From Treponema sp. (GTDB taxonomy: Bacteria; Spirochaetota; Spirochaetia; Treponematales; Treponemataceae), in assembly GCA_017464425.1 (NCBI GenBank), contig JAFUDX010000012.1:203861-256595 (forward strand): a stretch of DNA of 52,735 nucleotides, given 5' to 3'. Made by a program: the position numbers and the translations under genes. Positions within the stretch are counted from its first letter, which is position 1; each line of letters starts with the position of its first letter. Under the pieces are notes generated by a model, which saw only the letters and a list, made by a program, of their open reading frames with translations, made no database searches and had not been told where the DNA came from. This document shows, in pieces, positions 15,373-24,288 of this stretch.

Positions 15373-16107
15373 TTATTGCCTTTTAGATTCAGCCTGATCT
15401 TCTTCAAATACTTCGCGCTTAAAAAGAACGATGTCGCGAATCTTGATAGAACATGCGGTGTTGAGTTCTGTTTTTGTTGCGGTGTCGCTGATGATGGGCA
15501 CATCGAAATAGTGATAAGACTTTTCGTATCCTTCAGCGTCAATTTCCAGCTCAAATTCGAATTTTTTGCTTTCACCTGATTTTTCGGCAGGAATTGATTT
15601 TGCCCAGAATGTGAACGCACCCCGTGTGCTCTGGAACGTTTGGGTGGGGTTTGACCATGTCATGTCTACCATATCAACAACTTTGCCGTCAAGCTTTAAA
15701 AGCACTTTTACGCCTGAAATTGGCTCAAATGTGCTTCCGTCAAGGATAGTGCCTGAGAAAGTAGGGAAGTTGTAGCTTGGATTTTCTTCGAGTTTGACTT
15801 CACATTCTTCGCGAGGAAGCGTATGAAACGGTCGTTTTGTAGAAGAAATGATGCGTAGACCGTCCATTGCTACCGCAGAAATATCTGCGATAAGCTGATG
15901 GTCGGCAAAAATTTCGTTTGAATGGGTAACACCGCGCCCAGAAACGACATAGCGCGGTGGAATGCGGTTGAGAACATAGCTTATTGTGTCGAGACGGCAG
16001 TTTTTGCAATCGCAGGTAAGCCACGGCGAAGAAGTCTTTTTAACTTGGTCGTAAAGAGCGTTGACTTCAGCGGTGACCAAATCTTCCATCATATTGTGCA
16101 CATTCAT
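15373..16107 (-). CDS. ComFB-domain protein with C-terminal beta domain
   Basis: The 244-residue product has a ComFB-like N-terminal domain (MNVHNMMEDLVTAEV, then CDCKNC with three cysteines at about 32-37, and ISYVLNRIPPRYVVS). ComFB homologues have been reported as cyclic-di-nucleotide receptors. Residues 110-225 look like a separate beta-sandwich (FSGTILDGSTFEPISGVKVLL), similar to carboxypeptidase-regulatory or transthyretin-like modules. GGGAGAA precedes the ATG and TATAAT lies upstream. There is no signal peptide. In a genome with an EAL phosphodiesterase this could be a c-di-GMP effector; that is inference. Confidence 0.78.
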   Translation of the reverse strand: MNVHNMMEDLVTAEVNALYDQVKKTSSPWLTCDCKNCRLDTISYVLNRIPPRYVVSGRGVTHSNEIFADHQLIADISAVAMDGLRIISSTKRPFHTLPREECEVKLEENPSYNFPTFSGTILDGSTFEPISGVKVLLKLDGKVVDMVDMTWSNPTQTFQSTRGAFTFWAKSIPAEKSGESKKFEFELEIDAEGYEKSYHYFDVPIISDTATKTELNTACSIKIRDIVLFKREVFEEDQAESKRQ

Positions 16108-16176
16108 AAGTATTCTCCCAAAAACTATGATAGTTTGATTATAAGTCAGTTTTAAGAAAACCGCAAATAAAAATTA

Positions 16177-18204
16177 TCAATTTCCGCCCTTTCGCGTGTA
16201 AGCCGCCAAGCCTCCTGCCATGATGATTTCGGCAGAGCGGGCTGCGATGTCGTTCACACACTCGATTTCGGTTTTCCCGTTGATGAAGACACGGAACGGC
16301 GTTCCGTTTTTGAGTGAATCGTCCAAGTCCTTCAATTCAAGCGTGTCACCTTGTTTAATTTTATCATAATCCGCGGGATTTGCAAATGTCATCGGAATGA
16401 TTCCGTAATTTATGAGATTTGCCTTGTGGATTCGCGCGAAACTCTTTGTGATGACCGCACGAACGCCAAGATACATCGGTCCGAGCGCGGCGTGTTCTCG
16501 GCTAGAGCCTTGCCCGTAGTTTTCGCCGCCGACTACACAGCAGTCAGCGAATTTCGCTTCTTCACTTCGGGTGTAGAAAGTTTCGTCAAGGCGCGTGAGC
16601 GTGAATTTTGAGATTTCGGGGATATTCGAGCGGAGCGGAAGCACTTTCGCGCCCGCTGGCATGATGTCGTCGGTTGAAACATTGTCACTCGCCTTTAAGC
16701 GCACGGGGAGCGAGAGATGTGACTTGTACTCACGGCACGCTGGGCACGGCTTGATGTTCGGTCCGCGCAAAATCTCTACTTTGCTTGCCTCGCTTTCTGG
16801 AAGCGGTGGAATGACCATCGCGCGGTTGGTCGCACAATTCAAAACCATTGGGCTTGAAAGGCGCGGGTCGTTTCCATCGAGCATTGAGATGCGAACGCCT
16901 GTTTTGTATGCGGGGTCGTCATAAGAAAGCGTTTCTGCCTCGGTGAACACACCCGTGACTGCCGCCGCAGCCGCGGTCTCTGGTGAGACGAGATACACAT
17001 TCGCGTCGGCAGTTCCGCTTCGTCCTTTGAAGTTTCGGTTGAATGTGCGGAGCGTGACTCCCTCGCTGTTCGGAGCGAAGCCCTGACCGATACACGGCCC
17101 GCACGCAGATTCAAGGATTCGGAATCCCGCTTCGATTAAGTCTTCAAGGATTCCCGCTTTGCTCGCCATCAAAAGCGTGGTTCGGCTTCCTGGGGCGATT
17201 CCTGCTTCAACACCTGGAGCGATGTGCTTTCCTTTTACGATTGCCGCAACGCTTTCAAGGTCGTCGAGTGAAGAGTTCGTGCATGAGCCGATGACAACCT
17301 GCGTGACTTTCTTTCCCGAAAGGTTTTTTACCGTGTCAATCACATCGGGATTGTGCGGGCAAGCGGCTAAGGCATGAAGTTCGTCAAGGTTGATTTCAAT
17401 GAGTTTGTCGTATTCAGCTCCCTCGTCGGCTTTCTGCTCAGTCCAGTCGTTTGCACGACCCATAGATCCCAAGAATTTCTTTGTTTTTTCGTCTGACGGG
17501 AAGATTGAGCAGGTTGCGCCGAGTTCCGCGCCCATGTTCGTGATTGTCGCCCGCTGGGGAACGGTAAGGTCTTTTACACCCTCGCCGAAATATTCATAAA
17601 TCGCGCCCGTTCCGCCTTTTACGGTCTCGCGGCGGAGTACTTCAAGAATGATGTCCTTTGCGCCAACTCCCTTTTTGAGTTTGCCTGTGAGTTTTACGCC
17701 GAAAATTTTTGGCATGGGAGTGTGGAACGCGCCCCCGCCCATTGCCACGGCGACATCCAAACCGCCCGCGCCGATAGCAATCATACCGATTCCGCCGCCC
17801 GTCGGTGTGTGGCTGTCAGAACCGAGTAAAGTTTTTCCTGGTTTTCCGAACGACTCCAAATGCACCTGATGGCAAATGCCGTTTCCCGGGCGGGAGAAAT
17901 ACAGCCCGTATTTTGCCGCGACTGACTGCAAGTAGCGGTGGTCGTCCATGTTTTTGAAATCGGTCTGCAAAGTGTTGTGGTCGATGTACGAGACCGAAAG
18001 TTCCGTCTTTACGCGCGGAATTCCGATGGTCTCAAACTGCAAGTACGCCATCGTTCCCGTCGCGTCCTGCGTCAAAGTCTGGTCAATGTGAATCGCGATG
18101 TCCTCGCCGCGCGGAATCGGCGTTCCTTTTTTGAAATCAATATTCGGACACGCGTCCGCGACAATGTGTTCCTGCAAGATTTTTTCGGCAAGCGTAAGAG
18201 CCAT
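16177..18204 (-). CDS. acn: Aconitate hydratase
   Basis: Started at ATG 18204 (AAGGGG upstream) the enzyme has 675 residues; an in-frame extension to 18372 lacks coding character. It interconverts citrate and isocitrate with a [4Fe-4S] cluster held by cysteines in IGSCTNSS and CGPCIGQG. Other signatures are GSDSHTPTGGG, SGTADANVYLVSPETAAA and the swivel-domain motif GENYGQGSSREHAALGP. Length and motif order fit the mitochondrial/Aquifex-type group. Many host-associated treponemes lack a TCA cycle, so this may serve 2-oxoglutarate synthesis; no citrate synthase or isocitrate dehydrogenase is in view. A candidate TATAAT lies about 45 bases upstream. Confidence 0.93.
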   Translation of the reverse strand: MALTLAEKILQEHIVADACPNIDFKKGTPIPRGEDIAIHIDQTLTQDATGTMAYLQFETIGIPRVKTELSVSYIDHNTLQTDFKNMDDHRYLQSVAAKYGLYFSRPGNGICHQVHLESFGKPGKTLLGSDSHTPTGGGIGMIAIGAGGLDVAVAMGGGAFHTPMPKIFGVKLTGKLKKGVGAKDIILEVLRRETVKGGTGAIYEYFGEGVKDLTVPQRATITNMGAELGATCSIFPSDEKTKKFLGSMGRANDWTEQKADEGAEYDKLIEINLDELHALAACPHNPDVIDTVKNLSGKKVTQVVIGSCTNSSLDDLESVAAIVKGKHIAPGVEAGIAPGSRTTLLMASKAGILEDLIEAGFRILESACGPCIGQGFAPNSEGVTLRTFNRNFKGRSGTADANVYLVSPETAAAAAVTGVFTEAETLSYDDPAYKTGVRISMLDGNDPRLSSPMVLNCATNRAMVIPPLPESEASKVEILRGPNIKPCPACREYKSHLSLPVRLKASDNVSTDDIMPAGAKVLPLRSNIPEISKFTLTRLDETFYTRSEEAKFADCCVVGGENYGQGSSREHAALGPMYLGVRAVITKSFARIHKANLINYGIIPMTFANPADYDKIKQGDTLELKDLDDSLKNGTPFRVFINGKTEIECVNDIAARSAEIIMAGGLAAYTRKGGN

Positions 18205-18388
18205 GAAAGTACCCCTTGTTTTTATAAAAAAGTTACGAGAATTATATTGAAATAAGGAAGTTTTTTCTAGTGTGCGAGAGAAGACAGAAAAGAGAAGAGG
18301 GAAACACAGCGAGAAAACTGAAACCCGTGTTTCTGCGTTCCTGATTTTCTGCCTTCTGAATTGTCTTTTCACAAAGCCAAAAATATGC

Positions 18389-18394
18389 TAAAAT
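18389..18394 (+). promoter_or_regulatory. Extended -10 promoter 7 nt before the lipoprotein start
   Basis: TGC-TAAAAT (18386-18394) with TTTTCA 17 bases upstream ends 7 bases before ATG 18402. No ribosome binding site is present, so a leaderless transcript is predicted. Confidence 0.55.
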
Positions 18395-18401
18395 ATCAAA
18401 A

Positions 18402-19151
18402 ATGTTTAAAAAGTTGTTTTTGCGTGCAGTTCGTCTTTTCTCTTTCTGTTTGCTTGCCTTTGCTTCTTGTTCTAGTGCTGATTCGGAACTCTCTTCGGCA
18501 GACGACACGCCTACGCTTCGCTACACCGCAGACAGGTTGTATGATTCAACAGTGTGGACTGAAGAACTTGAATTTGATCGGCTTACCACAAAAGTTTCTT
18601 CCGTTTCTGGAATTTCTGCAAAATTAAATCTTTCTCCGCTTATCGTGGCGGCAAAAAATCCTTCTGATGATTCAAAGATTTTCCCCTCGCTTCCATCATT
18701 TGGCTCGCTCGATACCTCATTGATTTCAAAATCACTGCGCGAAATGCTCACATCTTTTTCTGAAACACTGGCTAAAAATAAAGATGCTGATTCTTTTGTC
18801 GCAAAGGACAGCCTTTTTTCACTTGCGCTTTTCTACAATGATTTTAACCGCATTTTTGGTGACTGTTTTGAACTGAATAAAGTGGAAGAGCCTGCACAAA
18901 ATCCTTCCGAATCTGAGCAAAATACTCCAGATGGCGAAGCGTCCGCAGCCGAATTAGAAGAAAAAATTCCTGAAAAACAATATTTTACATCGTTTGTGTT
19001 CGGACAGCCGTTTTTGGATGGCATTTTCTACGAGGTTCCCGTCAAATTTTTTAGCGAAAAGGCAACGCTTACCCTTTCTGTCTTTTGTTTTGAGAATTCA
19101 GGAGTTTGGAAGATTGATCAGATTCAAATCGCTGACTGGGAGATTTTTTGA
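18402..19151 (+). CDS. Putative lipoprotein of unknown function
   Basis: The 249-residue protein has a lipoprotein signal peptide with lipid-attachment Cys23 in LLAFASCSS, a relaxed spirochaetal lipobox. The mature part is acidic and serine-rich, with a low-complexity linker at about 165-190 (QNPSESEQNTPDGEASAAELEE) before a compact C-terminal domain ending VWKIDQIQIADWEIF. I do not recognise a family. Its stop codon overlaps the ATG of the next gene by one base, so the two are coupled. Confidence 0.7.
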   Translation: MFKKLFLRAVRLFSFCLLAFASCSSADSELSSADDTPTLRYTADRLYDSTVWTEELEFDRLTTKVSSVSGISAKLNLSPLIVAAKNPSDDSKIFPSLPSFGSLDTSLISKSLREMLTSFSETLAKNKDADSFVAKDSLFSLALFYNDFNRIFGDCFELNKVEEPAQNPSESEQNTPDGEASAAELEEKIPEKQYFTSFVFGQPFLDGIFYEVPVKFFSEKATLTLSVFCFENSGVWKIDQIQIADWEIF

Positions 19152-19960
19152 TGGCGAAAAATGAGCTGACTGGCATCGAAAGAAAGCTTGTAATCGATTA
19201 TCTGATTCAAAAAAATCCTGCCATTACGGTGCATCCTGCCGAAACTGCTGATTTTAAAAAAACGGCACTTTCATTTCCGCTTGTTTTTCAGACTGATGAA
19301 CTAGCTATTTTGGAGCCGGGAATCATACTTTTAAAAGAAAGGGATGCATATTCAGCGTTAGAAGGCGAGCAGATTCGAATTCAATTCTATTACAATAAAC
19401 TTGCCCTTTATTTTGTGGGAACGATTCAAAAATCATCGGCCGGGCTTGCAATCGTTATTCCCGAAGTCATTTACAAATTTGAAGAAAAATCCCAAAACGC
19501 GCCGAAAGAATTTTCGGTCACGGTGTTTTTTAAATCATCCCTAAAAAACGAACAGGCAACGGAAATTACCTGCATGTTTGATGAACGCTTTCCGCTTTTT
19601 GTGCAAGATGATTCGCAGTCCCGCATTGAACGCTTTCTGGGGGAAAAGCACGCTGAGCATGCTGAATCTATTGAAGGGCGGTTTCATGCGCCATCGGTTA
19701 TTTTTATTGACTGCCAGACTATTGTGTTTGCGGCAAAAAAATCTGACATGTGCGTTTCGCTTGGCTCTGAGTATAACCTTGCCTTCCGTTTTCCGATTGC
19801 AGGCCCCATAAAAGAGCGGAAAATATGCCTTTCATGTACTGTTGAGCACATGTTTGAAAGTTATGACTGTGACCGCTTGTGTGCGCTCGCTCGTTTTTCT
19901 TCAATACGCGAAGAAGACAGGCGCTTTTTGGAAGACAAAATGAAATCTCCGCGATTATAG
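19151..19960 (+). CDS. Unknown cytoplasmic protein, possibly PilZ-associated
   Basis: The chosen start, ATG 19151, overlaps the preceding stop (TGATG) and has GGGAG upstream, giving 269 residues without signal or membrane segments. Residues 60-115 (LKERDAYSALEGEQIRIQFYYN, then LYFVGTIQKSSAGLAIVIP) look like a YcgR-N/PilZN-type beta-barrel. The C-terminal part may be a second barrel, but a canonical RxxxR plus DxSxxG PilZ motif is not evident. Function unknown; a c-di-GMP or flagellar link would be speculative. Confidence 0.6.
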   Translation: MAKNELTGIERKLVIDYLIQKNPAITVHPAETADFKKTALSFPLVFQTDELAILEPGIILLKERDAYSALEGEQIRIQFYYNKLALYFVGTIQKSSAGLAIVIPEVIYKFEEKSQNAPKEFSVTVFFKSSLKNEQATEITCMFDERFPLFVQDDSQSRIERFLGEKHAEHAESIEGRFHAPSVIFIDCQTIVFAAKKSDMCVSLGSEYNLAFRFPIAGPIKERKICLSCTVEHMFESYDCDRLCALARFSSIREEDRRFLEDKMKSPRL

Positions 19961-19980
19961 ACTAAAACCTACTTAATTGA

Positions 19981-19986
19981 TAAAAT
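19981..19986 (+). promoter_or_regulatory. Extended -10 promoter 7 nt before the DUF212 gene
   Basis: TAGACT (19958-19963), 17 bases, then TGA-TAAAAT ends 7 bases before ATG 19994. There is no Shine-Dalgarno, again predicting a leaderless message. Confidence 0.55.
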
Positions 19987-19993
19987 ATTCTTC

Positions 19994-20476
19994 ATGTTAT
20001 CGAATGTTGGTGTGCATTTGCAATCACTGCTGAACAGTCCTGTTTTTTTGGCATGCGTATGCAGTTGGCTTTGTGCGCAATTTATCAAAACTATCATAAA
20101 GCTCTTTTCTGGTAGCGTTCACAGTTTTTCTGAACTTTTTGAATTGCTTTTTTGGCGCACGGGGAGCATGCCCTCAAGTCATTCTTCGATAACGGCCTGT
20201 CTCTGCACCACAATCGGCTACCGTTCTGGTGTTGATTCTGACATCTTTATACTTTCAATAGTCTTCTATATGATTACGATTCGTGATGCGGTGGGGGTTC
20301 GGCGCGCAAACGGAATGCAGGCCCGTCGCTTGAATGAAATCGGGGAGCTTCTCAAAAAACAAGATTTGTTCCCTGATTTCAAAAAACTTAAGGAAGTCAA
20401 CGGACATTCTCCGATGGAAGCCTTTGTCGGCAGTATTCTTGGCTTTTTTATCGGAATTGCATTCTGTGTCTTGTAA
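19994..20476 (+). CDS. Divergent PAP2 family (DUF212/YuiD-like) membrane protein
   Basis: The 160-residue inner-membrane protein has motifs SWLCAQFIKTIIK, RTGSMPSSHSSITACL and IRDAVGVRRANGMQA, diagnostic of the DUF212 branch of acid phosphatase/vanadium haloperoxidase-like proteins. Its substrate is not known, though lipid phosphates are suspected for the superfamily. The HSPMEAFVGSILG motif near the C-terminus is also typical. It precedes the membrane gene at 20498 by 21 bases. Confidence 0.85.
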   Translation: MLSNVGVHLQSLLNSPVFLACVCSWLCAQFIKTIIKLFSGSVHSFSELFELLFWRTGSMPSSHSSITACLCTTIGYRSGVDSDIFILSIVFYMITIRDAVGVRRANGMQARRLNEIGELLKKQDLFPDFKKLKEVNGHSPMEAFVGSILGFFIGIAFCVL

Positions 20477-20497
20477 CATCAGTGTGCGGGTGGGGAA

Positions 20498-21892
20498 ATG
20501 AAAATTGATTTTAAAATGATTGTTCCGATTGTTCTCTCTCTCATAGTGTTTTTTGTGCTGTGTCAGTTTAGAACAGTGCCTGTCAGTCAATTCTGGAAAG
20601 GCTATCGTATTCTCTATGTGTATACAGAAGAGCTTTCTGAGTCTGATATTCTTACTATCCTGGAACAAAATGGCTGTGCTTCTGTGATTTCCTATGGAAA
20701 ACAGCGTCTTCCTGTTTTGTCAACGCTCGCTCCCGTTCAGATACAATCAGATGATTCGTATCTCTATCGGCGGAATGATTTTTTTACCGACAAGTTGCAT
20801 CGTGCGCTCGTGTTTTACATACCTGACTCACAGGGCGTTTTCCTCGAAAAATCGATTCGCCAACTCTCGGCCTTTCAGGGAACGGTCGCAGGTTCTGATG
20901 GCAAATCGTCGTTTCCGTGGGTTGCTCCGCTTTTAGCCTCTCTGTTCTTTTTGCTCTTGTTTTATTTTTCTCGCAATAAAGTGCTTTTTAGTTGCGGCGC
21001 GGCTTTCTTTGTTCTGTTTGCGTTCTGTCGGCCGTTGTATACGGTTGCGGCTTCTGTCTGCCTGTTTCTTTTTTCATTCTTCCTCTTTCACAAATTCTGG
21101 CGGCGCAAAGATTTTATTAAAATCGCGCTGAATTCACCGTATGTCTTGTTGTTTGCCTTTGCTCCGCTTCTTGCGCTGTTCTTTTCTTCACCGTTGCTTT
21201 CTTTCTTCTATTGTATTTCATTTTTGGGAAGTCTGAGCCTTGTCTTTTTGTATCATGTTGTCGAAGAAAAAAAAGAAAAATCATATTCGTTTCAGCCAGT
21301 CTTTATCAGAAGTGCGCGGATGATGCCAGTGGTGGGGCATACGGGGATCCGTCTGCTTGGCTTCTTGTTCGCGTTTTTGTTCGCGCTGTTCCTTTTGTTC
21401 GTTTTTGTTGGTAATGTCGGTGGAGGCTCTGAGCGTTCATCTATGCCGTCACTGCCTTCCCCTGTAAGCAAAACTGATGCTGAATTAGTCTCGCTCAAGG
21501 ATTTTGTTGCATGGAGCTGGAATACCGTCACATTTCCATACCGAAAAATCGGTGAAAACACACCTTCAGACCCAAAAGAAGGCGAAGTAGTCTCAATCAC
21601 TGACTATGTGGAAGAAAACGGCAAGATTGTTTCCGTTACAAATCCTGCCTATATTTTTAACAGCGAATTCAAAGACGGCGTTTATAAATCAATCGATCGG
21701 CTTGACTATCCTGCGCTTGAAAAACTTATGCTTGCGCAAGGGAAAAATGCTTCGTTCGGATATGCGAAGAGTGCTTCCGTGTCTTCTTCTGAACGGTTTG
21801 GCTCGCTTATGCTTTTGATTCTGCTCTCACTTCCGTTTGCGGCAGGTCTATTCTACATTTTAGGAAGGAAACGATATGGTCTCAGCGTCTAA
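20498..21892 (+). CDS. Unknown multi-pass membrane protein preceding rnfC
   Basis: This 464-residue protein has one N-terminal membrane segment (8-24), a 120-residue extracytoplasmic domain, a block of about eight hydrophobic segments (about 145-315), a second soluble domain (about 320-435) and a final membrane segment (about 440-458). GTGGGGA precedes the ATG. I recognise no family. It overlaps rnfC by 17 bases, which ties it to the Rnf operon; an accessory or assembly factor is possible but unproven. Confidence 0.7.
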   Translation: MKIDFKMIVPIVLSLIVFFVLCQFRTVPVSQFWKGYRILYVYTEELSESDILTILEQNGCASVISYGKQRLPVLSTLAPVQIQSDDSYLYRRNDFFTDKLHRALVFYIPDSQGVFLEKSIRQLSAFQGTVAGSDGKSSFPWVAPLLASLFFLLLFYFSRNKVLFSCGAAFFVLFAFCRPLYTVAASVCLFLFSFFLFHKFWRRKDFIKIALNSPYVLLFAFAPLLALFFSSPLLSFFYCISFLGSLSLVFLYHVVEEKKEKSYSFQPVFIRSARMMPVVGHTGIRLLGFLFAFLFALFLLFVFVGNVGGGSERSSMPSLPSPVSKTDAELVSLKDFVAWSWNTVTFPYRKIGENTPSDPKEGEVVSITDYVEENGKIVSVTNPAYIFNSEFKDGVYKSIDRLDYPALEKLMLAQGKNASFGYAKSASVSSSERFGSLMLLILLSLPFAAGLFYILGRKRYGLSV

Positions 21893-23216
21893 TTTTGTTT
21901 CAGTTGATAAAGATTTGATTTCTGACTCTGTGAATGCGTTCCTGCCTAAAACGGTGCTCATTCCGCTTTTTGAAAATGATTCTGAAAATGGCGAGGTTCT
22001 TGTAAAAGAAGGCGATACGGTCAAGGAAGGCGAAGTCATTGCAAAAGCAAAGGGAATTTTTGTTCATTCTTCTATTCCGGGTGTCGTCCGCACGATTGAG
22101 CAGGCGCAGTATTCCAACGGAAAGCAAGGCTTGTGTGCAACAATTGATTTAAAAGGCTCTTTTTCGTTTTTAGGAAAAAAATGCGCGAAGCAGAACTGGC
22201 AGAACTATGAGGCATCTACGATTCAGTTTTTGCTTAAGGAAGCGGGAGTCGTAAATACCTTCGATAAAGAAATTCCCATCTTTCATCAGCTTAAAAAGAC
22301 GGTGAATTACAATAATATCCTTGTGATTCGCTTGTTTGACAAAGACCCCAGCCTTGTTACCGAAAGTTTTGTGTCAAAAAAATATCTTGCGCAGGTTTTG
22401 GAAGGCTCTGGTATAATCGCTAAGGCATTTTACGCAAAGACGGTGGTGCTCGCTTATTCAGCAGGCGAAAAAGATTCACTCAAAGAGGATATTGATTCCC
22501 TGCTCGAAGAAAAAAAGCCGCTGTTGTTTATGGCGGCAACGGATGTGTTTACCGTTGCAATCGATACCAAAAAATATCCGTCAGGCACGATGCATGACAT
22601 TGTTCAGACCGTCAAAAAAACATATAAAAGCGATTTGTTTTCAAAACTCGGCAAAAAAGATTTGTTCATCGACAGTATAACGGCACTCAATTCTTATAAT
22701 GCGATTGTGTTCGGAAAGCCAGTCGTGAGCACTTTTGTCCATGTAACGGGGGATTGTTTGAATTCCGCTGCGGTGCTTAATGTCCGCTTGGGCACTTTGC
22801 TTGAAGATGTCATCAGTCAGTGCGGCTTTTTTAAGCGGAATCTTTCTAAAATCGTTATCAATGGCTTGCTTTCTGGAAAGGCCGTCAGCACTCTTGCGCT
22901 GCCAATCGGTCGGACTGTCAAATCCGTTGAATTTATTCCGTCTGGAAAATCGAAATTCCAGCACACCAAAAATTGTATTCGATGCGGAAACTGCCGTAAA
23001 ATCTGCCCCGTCTTGTTGTGGCCGGGAAATCTCTATCGCGTGGCGCACTTGGAGAATCTTTCAAATGCCTGTCTCGCCGACAAAGATGCCTACAAATCCG
23101 TGATTTTGTGCAGCGAATGTGGGCTTTGCAATGCTGTGTGTCCGTCGCGGCTTCCGCTGAGTCAGACAATCTCGCTCTTAAAGGAATCGTATCATGAAAT
23201 CCAAGAAACTGAATAG
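21876..23216 (+). CDS. rnfC: Rnf-type electron transport complex subunit C
   Basis: The 446-residue protein is the peripheral NADH-side subunit of Rnf. The N-terminal region has the barrel-sandwich/biotinyl-like fold (VLVKEGDTVKEGEVIAKAKG, SSIPGVVRTI). The C-terminal part holds two complete [4Fe-4S] motifs, CIRCGNCRKICP (about 370) and CSECGLCNAVCP (about 410). The NADH/FMN-binding glycine motif GxGGAGFPT usual in RnfC is not obvious, which is unusual. It overlaps the preceding membrane gene by 17 bases and rnfD by 23 bases. Confidence 0.85.
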   Translation: MVSASNFVSVDKDLISDSVNAFLPKTVLIPLFENDSENGEVLVKEGDTVKEGEVIAKAKGIFVHSSIPGVVRTIEQAQYSNGKQGLCATIDLKGSFSFLGKKCAKQNWQNYEASTIQFLLKEAGVVNTFDKEIPIFHQLKKTVNYNNILVIRLFDKDPSLVTESFVSKKYLAQVLEGSGIIAKAFYAKTVVLAYSAGEKDSLKEDIDSLLEEKKPLLFMAATDVFTVAIDTKKYPSGTMHDIVQTVKKTYKSDLFSKLGKKDLFIDSITALNSYNAIVFGKPVVSTFVHVTGDCLNSAAVLNVRLGTLLEDVISQCGFFKRNLSKIVINGLLSGKAVSTLALPIGRTVKSVEFIPSGKSKFQHTKNCIRCGNCRKICPVLLWPGNLYRVAHLENLSNACLADKDAYKSVILCSECGLCNAVCPSRLPLSQTISLLKESYHEIQETE

Positions 23217-24288
23217 CAGCAATAAATCGTTCAAATCTGTTTTTCTCGGACCGTTTACTTATTTGCGTCCTTCCGTTCGGACCGAAGCGTACATTATGCT
23301 TGCGCTTTTGCTTTCTCAACTTGCGCTGCTTATCGTAACAAAAAGCACTGCCTCATTGTGTATCATGCTTGCTTCTTTGCTCGCGTCATATGCTGCGGAT
23401 TTTTCAAATAAAGAAAAAAATTATACGGATTCGTTTACGATTATGGCAAGTTCGATTCGGGGGCTTATGATTGGGCTTCTGTTGCCTGCAACATTTCCTC
23501 CTGTCGCTGTGTTTTTCATCAGTTTTGCCGTGCTTTTTATAAACAAACATACACTCGGCGGATTCGCAAATTCATGGATAAATCCTGTTGCGGTAACGGT
23601 CGCAATCTGCTGGATTATCGGAATGAAGTTTTTCCCCGATGTAAGTCTTTCTGATTCCGCGCTGCAATCAAAAAACATTGCGCTGACTCTCATTCAGGAC
23701 GGCACATTCCCGATGATTAAGGCCGATGTCGCAGTCACCAACTGGCTCAACAAGCGTATTTTTTCATTGTTCGGTGTTTCTATTCCCGAAGGCTATGTTT
23801 CTCTGCTGTGGGATTCTCATTCTTTAATTCCTGCGTTCCGATTCAATTTGCTTACCATCATTTCTTCAATTATTCTGCTCGGAACAGATATTCTTAACCC
23901 GATAATACCAGCGGTGTTCATTTTTACATACGCGTTTCTTGTCAAGTTGTTTGCACCGCTCTTTTATGACGGCACTTTTTTGCACGGCGATGTGATTCTT
24001 GCCCTTCTTTCGAGCGGTACTTTGTTCTGCACATTCTTCTTGCTGCAGTGGCATGGTACGACCCCGTTTACGAATCGCGGCAAATGGTGCTACGGGATTT
24101 TTGCGGGAATCCTTGCGTTCTTTGTCTTGGGAATCGGATTGTCCCCCGCAGGTTTTGCCTTTATCATCCTCATCACCAATATTCTGTCGCTGTTCATCCA
24201 GAGCATAGAAAATCATTTTTTGAAAGAATTTACCGGCTCCGTCCTCATGCAACGATTAAAGGCCGTTAGGGAGGGAAATGATGCGTAA
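23194..24288 (+). CDS. rnfD: Rnf-type complex subunit D
   Basis: The 364-residue multi-pass membrane protein has RnfD features: LGPFTYLRPSV, SSIRGLMIGLLLPATFPP, NSWINPVAVTVAICW and the C-terminal segment LLSSGTLFCTFFLLQWHGTTPFTNRGKWCYGIFAG. Normal RnfD carries FMN on a threonine in an SGAT-type motif in the large periplasmic loop; in the matching loop (about 150-210) I find only DGTFPM and no SGAT. It therefore may lack covalent FMN. Start overlaps rnfC by 23 bases and its end overlaps rnfG. Confidence 0.82.
   Translation: MKSKKLNSSNKSFKSVFLGPFTYLRPSVRTEAYIMLALLLSQLALLIVTKSTASLCIMLASLLASYAADFSNKEKNYTDSFTIMASSIRGLMIGLLLPATFPPVAVFFISFAVLFINKHTLGGFANSWINPVAVTVAICWIIGMKFFPDVSLSDSALQSKNIALTLIQDGTFPMIKADVAVTNWLNKRIFSLFGVSIPEGYVSLLWDSHSLIPAFRFNLLTIISSIILLGTDILNPIIPAVFIFTYAFLVKLFAPLFYDGTFLHGDVILALLSSGTLFCTFFLLQWHGTTPFTNRGKWCYGIFAGILAFFVLGIGLSPAGFAFIILITNILSLFIQSIENHFLKEFTGSVLMQRLKAVREGNDA

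Noticed and set aside
15069..15620. Minus-strand open frame across the tRNA genes
   Set aside because: It runs through two clear tRNAs and a terminator and overlaps the ComFB gene in another frame.
18205..18372. 56-residue extension of aconitase
   Set aside because: It has no ribosome binding site and no match to the family; ATG 18204 has AAGGGG and fits the expected N-terminus.
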